From: Flavobacterium gelidicaeli
GTDB lineage: Bacteria; Bacteroidota; Bacteroidia; Flavobacteriales; Flavobacteriaceae
NCBI RefSeq assembly: GCF_013294005.1
Contig: NZ_JABSNK010000003.1
Location: 62,001-126,000 of the forward strand
Direction of reading: 5' to 3'
DNA length: 64,000 nt
Part shown: in pieces, positions 18,771 to 26,304 of the stretch
How the letters are laid out: every line of letters begins with the position of its first letter
Position numbering within the stretch: the first letter of the stretch is position 1
Program-made: the position numbers and the translations under genes
Notes under the pieces: generated by a model
Database searches by the model: none
The model's input: the letters and a program-made list of their open reading frames with translations, nothing else
What the model was told of the DNA's origin: nothing

Positions 18771-19328
18771 ATGAAAAAAATTATTTTGTTGGCCTTAATT
18801 TTATTTAGTACTGTATCATTAGCGCAGAAATTTAAAGTGACTCCAAATGGCTTAAAAGATTCAGAAAATCTAGAAAAATCGTTTGTAGTAATTCCTATAG
18901 ATGGAAAAACTGCAAAAGAGCTTTATGATGAATCAATAAAATTCATTAATAAAAATTACAAAAGCCCTGAAGATGTAATTAAAGGTAAAACAGAGGGAGA
19001 ATTTTTAAAATTTGAAACATATGCATCAGGCTTTATCACAATAAAAAACGGATGGACAAATGTTCCTTTTAGTGCAAAATATACTATAGAACTAACTTTC
19101 AAGGATGGTAAAGTAAAATATGAGATTATAGAACTTGATATGTACAATTCAACTGATAAGGGACTTCCACTTACTTTTACTGGAGGTACAATGTCTTGGT
19201 CTGTTTATAACAAAAAAGGAGAACTAAAAAAAGAAGGTGTTGACACTAGTATTGAAAATTATTTTAATGGTTATTTAATGTCTATAACCAATTTTATGCA
19301 AGGAAAATTAGCCGAAGACAAATGGTAA
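18771..19328 (+). CDS. secreted DUF4468-like protein
   Basis: A 185-residue protein with a signal peptide (MKKIILLALILFSTVSLAQ). The body resembles DUF4468, a TBP-like fold common in secreted Bacteroidota proteins: VIPIDGKTAKELYDESIKF, a KSPEDVIKGK strand turn, and an alternating strand region ending in YEIIELDMYN. Its function is unknown. Assignment to the domain rests on pattern recall and is moderate. It is the only gene inside the cassette-like unit. Confidence 0.75.
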   Translation: MKKIILLALILFSTVSLAQKFKVTPNGLKDSENLEKSFVVIPIDGKTAKELYDESIKFINKNYKSPEDVIKGKTEGEFLKFETYASGFITIKNGWTNVPFSAKYTIELTFKDGKVKYEIIELDMYNSTDKGLPLTFTGGTMSWSVYNKKGELKKEGVDTSIENYFNGYLMSITNFMQGKLAEDKW

Positions 19329-19334
19329 GTCATA

Positions 19335-19467
19335 CCGCTAACATCGGTTTGGCAATATGGCGGGTTTAGTGTTAAATCGAAAATTTTTGCTTCCATTGAA
19401 GTTCAATGATTATAGAAAATTTCGATTTTTTTAGTCCGCCACATCGCCAAGCCGAGAAATGTTTGCA
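19335..19467 (+). repeat. attC-like fold-back element A
   Basis: The two ends pair along their length: left CGCTAACAT and CGGTTTGGC, then ATGGCGG, against right CCGCCACATCGCCAAGCCG and ATGTTTGC. A 4-base bulge is on one side and most mismatches are G-U type. A second stem lies inside (AAATCGAAAATTT with AAATTTCGATTT) and the tip is CATTGAAgTTCAATG. The AAC (left) and GTT (right) cores sit where integron R boxes would. Related to element B at 21790. Confidence 0.55.
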
Positions 19468-19527
19468 TCAGTTTAAAACCAATACGTCGGAAAATATTAA
19501 AAATTCAATAATTTAAATTAAAAAGAC

Positions 19528-20130
19528 ATGAAAAAAACCACTTTAAAAACGTTAATCGGACTTTTTACATTGACAACTCTTGCGTTAACTTCTTGTTCAG
19601 AAAAGAAACCTAATCGAGATGAAATCGTAAGAAAAAATGCAGAAGAATATTTAAAAGAGAAAATGAATGACCCAAAAAGTTATGAATTTGTAAAGCTGGA
19701 GTTAATTGATTCAGTTTTATACTCAGACAATATAAAATACAGAAAGGAAAATTTCAATAAAAATATCGAAGATAATAAAGATGAAATCAAAAGAAAAGAA
19801 GAATATAAAATTGAAATCCCTTCAATGTATGATGAAAGAGAAATTGAAGAACTGAAAGCAGATATTGCTAAAAATGAGAAAATTATTGCCAAAATAGATT
19901 CTTTAGAAACAAAACTTGGGACTAAAAAAAATCAAGTCGCTTCATATACTTATGTTTTTAGTTTTAGAGGAAATAATGCATTGGGTGCAAAAATATTAAA
20001 TGAATATATTCTCCAAACAAATCCATCACCAGATTTTAAAATTATTAATATGACAGATGATAAAGACAAAGTTTTTTTAAATCCAAATGATTTTCCAGGA
20101 TATAGAGAAATGATAGCTAAAAATTTATAA
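19528..20130 (+). CDS. putative lipoprotein with coiled coil
   Basis: A 200-residue protein. The signal ends in a lipobox (LALTSC, Cys near residue 23), so it should be lipid-anchored in the outer or inner membrane. A charged helical stretch from about 65 to 130 is rich in Lys/Glu/Asp and looks like a coiled coil. A YTYVFSFRGNNALG strand region follows. I do not recognise a family. It lies just after the first attC-like element, in the same orientation as its neighbours. Confidence 0.75.
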   Translation: MKKTTLKTLIGLFTLTTLALTSCSEKKPNRDEIVRKNAEEYLKEKMNDPKSYEFVKLELIDSVLYSDNIKYRKENFNKNIEDNKDEIKRKEEYKIEIPSMYDEREIEELKADIAKNEKIIAKIDSLETKLGTKKNQVASYTYVFSFRGNNALGAKILNEYILQTNPSPDFKIINMTDDKDKVFLNPNDFPGYREMIAKNL

Positions 20131-20138
20131 AAGCCAGA

Positions 20139-20262
20139 CCATAACAGCAGTTACACAATACACAAGACTTTATTTGATTACTGATTTGTATTAAGTTTTA
20201 GTTAAGCTGAAAATTGACCGGTTACGAACTTCTAACCATATTAAAGCAGCAAAACGTTGTAT
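20139..20262 (+). repeat. possible degenerate attC-like element
   Basis: CCATAACAGCAGTT at the left recalls the AACATCAGTT start of element B, and GCAGCAAAACGTTGTATG at the right ends in an AACGTT core. The pairing between the ends is weak and there is no GGCGG/CCGCC stem. It is placed between two cassette-like genes. Low confidence. Confidence 0.2.
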
Positions 20263-20305
20263 GATAGCTTACTAGAACTGAAAACTAACGATACAATATT
20301 TTTCA

Positions 20306-20334
20306 TAATAATAATAATAATAATAATAATAATT
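20306..20334 (+). repeat. AAT trinucleotide microsatellite
   Basis: Nine and two-thirds uninterrupted ATA units end 7 bases before the start of the next gene, inside its 5' leader. A change in unit number would alter leader length and spacing but not the reading frame. Confidence 0.9.
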
Positions 20335-20341
20335 TAAAAAA

Positions 20342-20854
20342 ATGGTTAAAAAATCAACACTTTTATTTTCTATTATATTAATGTTTATTTATTCATGTAA
20401 GAACGCCGAACCAAGTGATTTGAATACAGAACCAACCTATGAATACGAAACAAATTCAGAACAACATCCCTATGAAAACGACGCTTTAAATCAATATCAA
20501 ACCGAGCAAACTGCAAAAGAAGAGCCGAAAATTGACGAACTATTTGAAGTATATAAATACATCTATTCAAATGGGAACGTTACAAAGGCAGAAGTTAATG
20601 TGCTCTTTGTTGACGGCAAAAAAGACGAATTACAAATAACTATTGATATGCCTAATGGACAAGGTGCTGAAATTAATCTTATTAATCCAATAAGTTTAGG
20701 TGTCATCAAAGGGATGGATAGCTATATATACACCTCTACTTCTGATAATAATAAACAAGTTAACATATTTTTTCATAATGGACGTAAAATGATGGGAATG
20801 AATTTAGATAACCAAAATGTTATTTTTATGAATTCCCCAGATTATAAAGAGTAA
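20342..20854 (+). CDS. putative lipoprotein
   Basis: A 170-residue protein with a short signal and lipobox (FIYSC, Cys near residue 19). An acidic, Tyr/Glu/Gln-rich linker (about 25-65) separates the anchor from a small globular domain with alternating strands (VLFVDGKKDELQITIDM) ending in MGMNLDNQNVIFMN. I recognise no family. The AAT microsatellite sits directly upstream. It belongs to the run of small secreted genes on this strand. Confidence 0.75.
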   Translation: MVKKSTLLFSIILMFIYSCKNAEPSDLNTEPTYEYETNSEQHPYENDALNQYQTEQTAKEEPKIDELFEVYKYIYSNGNVTKAEVNVLFVDGKKDELQITIDMPNGQGAEINLINPISLGVIKGMDSYIYTSTSDNNKQVNIFFHNGRKMMGMNLDNQNVIFMNSPDYKE

Positions 20855-20906
20855 AACTTTTACTAGAAAAATGAATTTTTAAAAACATAATAATTAAACT
20901 TTATAA

Positions 20907-20944
20907 ATATGGTTTACGGTTTCAAATTAAACAAAAAACCATAT
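20907..20944 (+). repeat. perfect 9-base inverted repeat
   Basis: ATATGGTTT and AAACCATAT with a 20-base loop. No T-run follows, so it is not a standard terminator. It lies between two accessory genes. Confidence 0.5.
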
Positions 20945-20987
20945 GAAATTACTGAACTGCTATCCTTGAACGGACAAAATGAAAAAT

Positions 20988-21006
20988 AAAACGGGGTAGC
21001 CGAAAA
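20988..21006 (+). repeat. shared leader motif, copy 1
   Basis: AAAACGGGGTAGCCGAAAA lies 42 bases before the gene at 21049. A near copy lies at 22103-22123, 33 bases before the gene at 22157, and both are followed by a GAGTA segment. Confidence 0.5.
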
Positions 21007-21048
21007 CCACAATATTGAAAGAGTAGGCAACACATAAATTTTTACAAA

Positions 21049-21477
21049 ATGAAAAAATTGATTTTATCACTAACTTTTATGTTAGTTACTGTATTAGGTT
21101 TTAGTCAAAATATAACCTACTCTAAAGACTATAATGGAAATACTGTTGCAAAAGACCAGTATGGAAATGTTATAGCAAAAGGTTCTACTGACTACTCGGG
21201 TAATTTCGTTTGGAAAGATCAATATGGAAATGTAATCAGTAAAGAATCAAAAGATTACTCTGGAAGAACTGTATCAAAAGACCAGTATGGAAATACACAA
21301 AGTACAAGGTCAACTGATTATTCTGGTAATGTAGTACAGAAAGACCAATATGGCAATACTGAGTACACTTATAAAAAAGATTATTCAGGTAATACAGCAG
21401 TTTATGATAGCAGAGGAAATAAGGTTGGGACTTACAAGAAAGATTACTCTGGTAAAACTGTCTTTATAGAGGAATAA
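21049..21477 (+). CDS. secreted tandem-repeat protein (DYSG/DQYGN repeats)
   Basis: A 142-residue protein. After a signal peptide (MKKLILSLTFMLVTVLGFSQ) the whole mature chain is a tandem array. A 21-residue unit, DYSGNxVxKDQYGNxxxK plus 3, occurs about five and a half times. Each unit is itself two similar 10-11 residue halves, each with a Gly-Asn turn. Such Tyr/Gly/Asn repeats suggest a beta-solenoid or YD/RHS-like hairpin stack outside the cell. The last units drift. No family assigned. The repeats are visible in the DNA as well. Confidence 0.8.
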   Translation: MKKLILSLTFMLVTVLGFSQNITYSKDYNGNTVAKDQYGNVIAKGSTDYSGNFVWKDQYGNVISKESKDYSGRTVSKDQYGNTQSTRSTDYSGNVVQKDQYGNTEYTYKKDYSGNTAVYDSRGNKVGTYKKDYSGKTVFIEE

Positions 21478-21542
21478 TTGTAAGAGCAAAGTTTTAGAAT
21501 AGTAAAATTCTGCTCTTTATTAAAACGCTTAAATAAAAAATA

Positions 21543-21777
21543 ATGTCTAATAAAAATCAATATGTTGTGCTACATTACAACAATTGAGCTGTAATAGGTG
21601 ATCGAAATGGGAAAGTCACTAAAACATTTGAGAAGAAAACTGACTCAATTGACTATGCGAAATAAATTGCAAATAAATCAGCAATTTGAACTTATTATTC
21701 ATAAAGGAGACGGAACAATCCAAAACAAACACAGTTATGGAAATGACCAAAATCCACCAAAAGACGTGAAACCATAA
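21543..21777 (+). pseudogene. decayed DUF2188 gene
   Basis: From the ATG at 21543 the reading starts MSNKNQYVVLHYNN, then meets TGA where the family has Trp. It resumes with GKVTKTF and SIDYAK, then meets TAA. A +1 shift is needed to continue with FELIIHKGDGTIQNKHSYG and PPKD to the TAA at 21775. This is the full order of a DUF2188 protein (about 75 residues) with two stops and one frameshift. An attC-like element follows 12 bases later. Confidence 0.85.
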
Positions 21778-21789
21778 AAAACGGCATTG

Positions 21790-21911
21790 AACATCAGTTT
21801 GGTAAAATGGCGGATTTATTACTAAAATCAACAGTTATTCTTCGATTGAACTTTAGTACAAAGTTAAAGTTTTGTGTTTCTATTTTCGCCACTTCGCCAA
21901 GCGGCAAAACC
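21790..21911 (+). repeat. attC-like fold-back element B (decayed right end)
   Basis: The left arm AACATCAGTTTGG plus ATGGCGG differs from element A at only a few positions. The right arm CGCCACTTCGCCAAGCGG pairs with it. The central TTCGATTGAACTTTAG also aligns with A. The terminal GTT of the right half-site is missing, so this copy may be inactive. It follows the DUF2188 pseudogene, as A follows its own gene. The rest of the gap to 22102 shows no gene. Confidence 0.5.
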
Positions 21912-22102
21912 TCAGGCTGCGAAAGAACCAAGTTAAAATAAGAAATTATTCGAGGAACTGTCGAATAAAATTTCATACAGACGATTCTTAGAAGTACCAT
22001 TTGAGTTTATACACTGACTGATGTTATGAGCTAGTTTAGAGTTAAAATGTCATAAGGAATTCAATTAGTAAAATTAATATGGAGTCCAGAAACCATAAAT
22101 TT

Positions 22103-22123
22103 AAAACGGGGCGTAACCGAAAA
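22103..22123 (+). repeat. shared leader motif, copy 2
   Basis: AAAACGGGG then CGTAACCGAAAA, close to the motif at 20988. It could be a regulatory site or a remnant of a shared insertion boundary. Confidence 0.45.
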
Positions 22124-22156
22124 GCCTAACGAGTAAGAAAATTAAATTAATATAAA

Positions 22157-22777
22157 ATGAATGATTTTTTTAAAATCTTAACTATTTGTTCAATTACATT
22201 GATGACAACAAAAAGTAACGCGCAAGAAAAATTTACTACTTACGACAATACATACGGAGAAAAAACTTATGAAATTCAGATTTCCTCTAAAGACAAAGAA
22301 AAATTTTCTCTATACATTGATGCTATGTCTTTAGATAGTAATCACAGCAAAGGAGGAATAACAATTGACCAAAAACAACATCAAGATTTTTTAAACGCAA
22401 TTGCAGAAGCGAAAATAAAGTATGAAGAATGGGTTAATACCGCTAAAGAAAATGATGTGAAAGAACTTGATAAAACTATGACTATTAAAAGTAAAGCCGG
22501 AGCTTATTTTTTATATGGAAATAAATGGAATTTTCAAAATTTTGTGAATTTAAAATATGACTTTAAGATTATAGAAAGTAAAGGTGAAATAAAATATTTG
22601 TTATTATTAAAAACAGGTAAATTACAATCTTCAAGTAATCAATTTATGAAAGTAGATGGATTTGTTTTCGTGTTTTCCTCGACAAAAGAAGTAGATGATT
22701 TTACTAACGCAATTTCATCAGAAAAAATTACAGAATTTATGAACAAACCAAAAAAAGAAGCACTATTTAAAGACTAA
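22157..22777 (+). CDS. secreted protein of unknown function
   Basis: A 206-residue protein with a probable signal peptide that ends near residue 22 (TTKSNAQ). The mature part opens with TTYDNTYGEKTYEI, has a mixed helix/strand body and ends in a lysine-rich tail. Sections such as KAGAYFLYGNKWNF suggest a compact beta-rich domain. I recognise no family or catalytic motif. It lies in the accessory run, on the same strand as its neighbours, behind the second copy of the leader motif. Confidence 0.7.
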   Translation: MNDFFKILTICSITLMTTKSNAQEKFTTYDNTYGEKTYEIQISSKDKEKFSLYIDAMSLDSNHSKGGITIDQKQHQDFLNAIAEAKIKYEEWVNTAKENDVKELDKTMTIKSKAGAYFLYGNKWNFQNFVNLKYDFKIIESKGEIKYLLLLKTGKLQSSSNQFMKVDGFVFVFSSTKEVDDFTNAISSEKITEFMNKPKKEALFKD

Positions 22778-22924
22778 AAACTAGACTATAATTTCCCTTT
22801 GCCAAGATTATGTTTACGCTCAACTTAAACCTTCTTTTTTAAATAATATAACGTTATTAAGCTATATAAATTTAGCTGATCATGTACTATATGAAACCTA
22901 ATAATTACCTCTAAATAATTCAAA

Positions 22925-23347
22925 ATGAAAAAAATATTACTTCTTAGTTTAACTTTAGCATTTTCCTTAATTTCTTGTTCAAGTCCTGATAGTAGCGACA
23001 ATAATAGTACTACTTCAATTAACCCTCCATCTTGGATGCAAGGTACTTGGAGTATTGATTATGGATATGATGATGAACCTGATTTAACCCCTCTATTTAA
23101 ATTTAAAAATAATGACTTTTGCGTCTTATCGGGAATAGAAATATGTTATGCAGAATATTTAAAACAAATTTCAAAAACGGGTATAAAAGCAGAAATTGAA
23201 CAAAGTGTAACCGAAAACGAATATAAATTATCAATCACAACACAATCGGTAAAAGCAACTTATAATTTCTATAGAGTTTCGAGTAATAAAATTAAATATA
23301 ATAATCCAGATGCAGGTTCAGTTTTCGTGGACTTAGTAAAATACTAA
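22925..23347 (+). CDS. small lipoprotein of unknown function
   Basis: A 140-residue protein with a clear lipobox (SLISC, Cys near residue 19) and a Ser/Asn-rich linker. The mature domain starts PSWMQGTWSIDYG, a pattern seen in many small Bacteroidota lipoproteins with a lipocalin-like beta fold, and keeps two Cys (about 63 and 70) that could form a disulfide. No function is known. It is the last gene of the accessory run. A short gap with no visible site separates it from the M48 gene. Confidence 0.75.
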   Translation: MKKILLLSLTLAFSLISCSSPDSSDNNSTTSINPPSWMQGTWSIDYGYDDEPDLTPLFKFKNNDFCVLSGIEICYAEYLKQISKTGIKAEIEQSVTENEYKLSITTQSVKATYNFYRVSSNKIKYNNPDAGSVFVDLVKY

Positions 23348-23486
23348 GTACCAGTAATGACGTAATAAGACAAAGAGAATTTTAGTGAATAATTACAAAA
23401 CGAAAGTTCTAACCAAAAAAGAGTAGTATTAAAGTCCCAAAAACATCAATTAACTCCAAAACCAACCTACTAATTATAAATACCCA

Positions 23487-25553
23487 ATGAATATAGAAGT
23501 TTCTGCTAGCTTTAAAAAAATGACCACTAGAGCCATTTTATCGATTGTTTTGTTTTTAATTGTTTACATTCTCTTATTGCTTTTATCCATTGGGATTACC
23601 GTTTTGTGCGTTATAGGTGCTTTTTATTTAATCACTATTCGGCCTTCATTTATAACTTTAGGATTGGGTGTAGGACTTGCTAGTTTGGGTTTTTTTATTC
23701 TCGCTTTTCTGTTTAAGTTCATGTTCAAACAACACAAAATAGATCGAAGCCATTTAACCGAAATTACCGCAGAAACAGAACCGAAACTTTTTCAATTTAT
23801 AGCAACAATTGTAAACGAAGTAGGAACTGATTTCCCCAAAAAAATATACCTATCAGCTGATGTTAATGCGAGTGTTTTTTATGACTCTAGTTTTTGGAGT
23901 ATGTTTTTTCCAGTGAAAAAAAACCTTCAAATTGGTTTGGGATTGGTAAACGGAATAAGCGAGCAAGAATTCAAAGCAATATTAGCACATGAATTTGGAC
24001 ATTTTTCGCAACGAAGTATGAAAGTAGGGAGTTATGTTTATTTTGTGAATCAAGTAATTTTTAATTTGCTTTATGACAACGAATCATTTGATAAAATGGT
24101 TCAAAAATGGGGTAATATTAGCAACTATTTTTCAATTTTCTTGATAATATCTTTAAAAATAATAGCAGGAATTCAATGGGTATTAAAGAAAATGTATGCC
24201 TTTATCAATGTTGCTTATTTAGCACTTTCACGAGAAATGGAATTTCACGCTGATGAGGTTGCGGCAAACGTGGCAGGTATTTCTCCTTTACAAGAATCGT
24301 TATTGCGCATGGATACTGTAGAGGCTGCTTATAATGCCGTTTTAGGATTTTATGGAGAAAAACTATCTGAGGATTTTAAAAGTAATAATATTTATGAAGA
24401 GCAGCAGTTTGTATTGGATTTTTTAGCCAAAGACAGCCAATTGCAGTTCAGGGATAATTTACCGGTGGTAACTTTATTAGACATTAGTAAATTTAATAAA
24501 TCTAAATTGGTGATCGAAAACCAGTGGGCTTCTCATCCCTCTGTGACGGATAGAAACGCAAGTCTGGCACGATTAGATATTCACAAGCAAATTTCGAACA
24601 ATCAATTAGCAAATACTGTTTTTAAGGATATTGTGAAAACCCAAGAAAAGCAAACAGCCAAATTGTTTTCTAACATTGAAAATATTGCTGCGTTTGCCGT
24701 TTTAACTTTGGAGGATTTTAAAAAGGAATACCCCGAAAAATTTAGAGAAAACTCGTTTAATCCTATTTATAATGGCTATTATGATAACAGCAATATTAAA
24801 TATTTTGATATAGATACGATAGAAAATCCAACAGTAATTCCTGTTTTTGAACCCCTTTTTGATAAAGAAAAAATAGAAATGGTTTATGATCATATTGCTT
24901 TACAAAATGATGCTTCTATAATTAAAAGCATAGCTAATAAGGAATTGAAAATTAAGTCTTTTGATTACGACGGACATAAATTTAAATCAGACGAGGCAAA
25001 GGAGTTATTTCCAAAAATAGAGAAAGAAAGCGTTGATTTGCAGCTAAGTATTGCTATAAATGATATAGCAATTTTTAATTATTTTAAGGCTGTCTCCAAA
25101 AAAAGCCATCAAGAAGACACATTAATTTTAAAGTACAAAGCTTTTTTTGATTTCGATCAAGCCTATGATAGCAATATGAAACTGTATTTAGACTTAATAG
25201 AAATGTCTCATTTCATGTCTGAAGTTACGCCTGTGCAACAAATTAAATCAAAACTAAATAGCGTATACATTAAAGAAATTGAGATCAAAAAAAAGATCAA
25301 AGAAATGCTTGAAAATGAAATGTACGTTTCGATTTTAACGCCTCAAATTATAGCAAATTTCGAAATGTATTTAAAAGAAGATTGGCTTTATTTTACAAAA
25401 GATACCTACATTAGCTCTGAATTAGAAATTTATTATAACGGCATAAATAATTATAGTTTTGTGCTTTCAAGAGGTTATTTTTTACTTAAAAAAGACTTAC
25501 TTGATTTCCAGAATCAATTGCTGGTAACGCAAAGTATAGCAGTTTTAAATTAA
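23487..25553 (+). CDS. M48-family membrane zinc metallopeptidase
   Basis: A 688-residue protein. Two N-terminal helices (about 14-45 and 50-80) anchor it in the inner membrane. The zinc site is HEFGH (168-172) with a third ligand in REMEFHADEVAAN (E252), the M48 layout of HtpX/Ste24 relatives. A further helix pair lies near 215-245. A large C-terminal cytoplasmic or periplasmic region of over 400 residues is unusual against HtpX (about 290) and may bind substrate. It is probably a membrane-protein quality-control protease. Confidence 0.85.
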   Translation: MNIEVSASFKKMTTRAILSIVLFLIVYILLLLLSIGITVLCVIGAFYLITIRPSFITLGLGVGLASLGFFILAFLFKFMFKQHKIDRSHLTEITAETEPKLFQFIATIVNEVGTDFPKKIYLSADVNASVFYDSSFWSMFFPVKKNLQIGLGLVNGISEQEFKAILAHEFGHFSQRSMKVGSYVYFVNQVIFNLLYDNESFDKMVQKWGNISNYFSIFLIISLKIIAGIQWVLKKMYAFINVAYLALSREMEFHADEVAANVAGISPLQESLLRMDTVEAAYNAVLGFYGEKLSEDFKSNNIYEEQQFVLDFLAKDSQLQFRDNLPVVTLLDISKFNKSKLVIENQWASHPSVTDRNASLARLDIHKQISNNQLANTVFKDIVKTQEKQTAKLFSNIENIAAFAVLTLEDFKKEYPEKFRENSFNPIYNGYYDNSNIKYFDIDTIENPTVIPVFEPLFDKEKIEMVYDHIALQNDASIIKSIANKELKIKSFDYDGHKFKSDEAKELFPKIEKESVDLQLSIAINDIAIFNYFKAVSKKSHQEDTLILKYKAFFDFDQAYDSNMKLYLDLIEMSHFMSEVTPVQQIKSKLNSVYIKEIEIKKKIKEMLENEMYVSILTPQIIANFEMYLKEDWLYFTKDTYISSELEIYYNGINNYSFVLSRGYFLLKKDLLDFQNQLLVTQSIAVLN

Positions 25554-25597
25554 GACAAAATAGAGAAGGTATTTACTATAAGTGTTGCGTTTTAAAC

Positions 25598-25605
25598 TAT
25601 ATTTG
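25598..25605 (+). promoter_or_regulatory. promoter -7 box for the GyrI-like gene
   Basis: TATATTTG, 31 bases before the start at 25637. A TTT upstream at about 23 bases could act as -33. Confidence 0.5.
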
Positions 25606-25636
25606 AAACCAACAAATAGTAAAAAAGCACATTATA

Positions 25637-26116
25637 ATGACTGCAACAATAACCACATTAGCCGAGAAAAAAGTGATAGGCATTCCCATGGAAATGTCTT
25701 ATGCTGATTATAAAGCACGGGAATTATGGCAACGTTTTATGCCCAAACGCAACGAAGTTCAAAATAGAGTAGGTGCTGATTATTTTTCAATAGAAGTGTT
25801 TAGTACAAGCTATTGGGATCAGTTTAACCCAACTGCAACTTTCCAGAAATGGGCTGCAGTTACAGTACCACATTTTGATACTATTCCCGCTGGAATGCAG
25901 TCATTAGTGATTCCTGCTGGCTTGTATGCGGTTTTTATTTACAAAGGTGATGAAACTGGTGCTCCAGCTTTTTTTAAAGCTATTTTCACCTCTTGGTTAC
26001 CTAGTTCTATTTACATACTGGATGATCGTCCGCACTTTGAAATCTTAGGAGACAAGTATAAAAGAGGGGACACCAACTCTGAAGAAGAAGTTTGGATTCC
26101 GATACAATTAAAATAA
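25637..26116 (+). CDS. GyrI-like / AraC effector-binding domain protein
   Basis: A 159-residue stand-alone effector-binding domain. The order of strands and the VVxxPAGxYAVF-like turn (LVIPAGLYAVFIYKGD), followed by a helix with FFKAIFTSWLP and a late DRPHFEILGDKY segment, match GyrI/Rob C-terminal domains. Members bind small hydrophobic molecules or inhibit gyrase. No DNA-binding part is attached. A likely single gene with its own promoter box. Confidence 0.75.
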   Translation: MTATITTLAEKKVIGIPMEMSYADYKARELWQRFMPKRNEVQNRVGADYFSIEVFSTSYWDQFNPTATFQKWAAVTVPHFDTIPAGMQSLVIPAGLYAVFIYKGDETGAPAFFKAIFTSWLPSSIYILDDRPHFEILGDKYKRGDTNSEEEVWIPIQLK

Positions 26117-26215
26117 TCCGGTTTATCAGTTGTTATCATTCATTACTGCATGACAATTTTCGTATGTTTTTATGATAACATTGTATATACTTTAATTTAA
26201 ATATGCGAAAAAGCC

Positions 26216-26223
26216 TATATTTG
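26216..26223 (+). promoter_or_regulatory. promoter -7 box for the rhomboid gene
   Basis: TATATTTG, 81 bases upstream of the start at 26305. A TTTAA stretch lies at about the -33 position. Confidence 0.45.
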
Positions 26224-26304
26224 ATTTTTAAATTTTTTATCGAAAGCAATACTTACGATTACTTTTCTATTCAATATTACTAAACATACCTTATAAATAA
26301 TTTT

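Larger units (their letters stand above)
18701..19467 (+). mobile_element. integron-cassette-like unit (one gene plus attC-like site)
   Basis: GTTAGCGG at 18701-18708 opens the unit. One small gene (18771-19328) follows. The fold-back element 19335-19467 closes it. The first half-site of that element, CCGCTAAC, is the exact complement of the opening GTTAGCGG. That is what a circular cassette with a split attC site would leave after insertion at G/TT. No integrase gene is visible in the window. Confidence 0.4.

Noticed and set aside
21049-21477. The regular DNA repeats as a possible CRISPR array
   Set aside because: The repeats are in frame and encode a tandem-repeat protein with a signal peptide. 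The units are not identical and there are no unique spacers.
22799-22818. GCCAAG followed by GTT after the gene at 22157, as a fourth attC-like remnant
   Set aside because: No left arm or stem is present, so the match is too short to claim.
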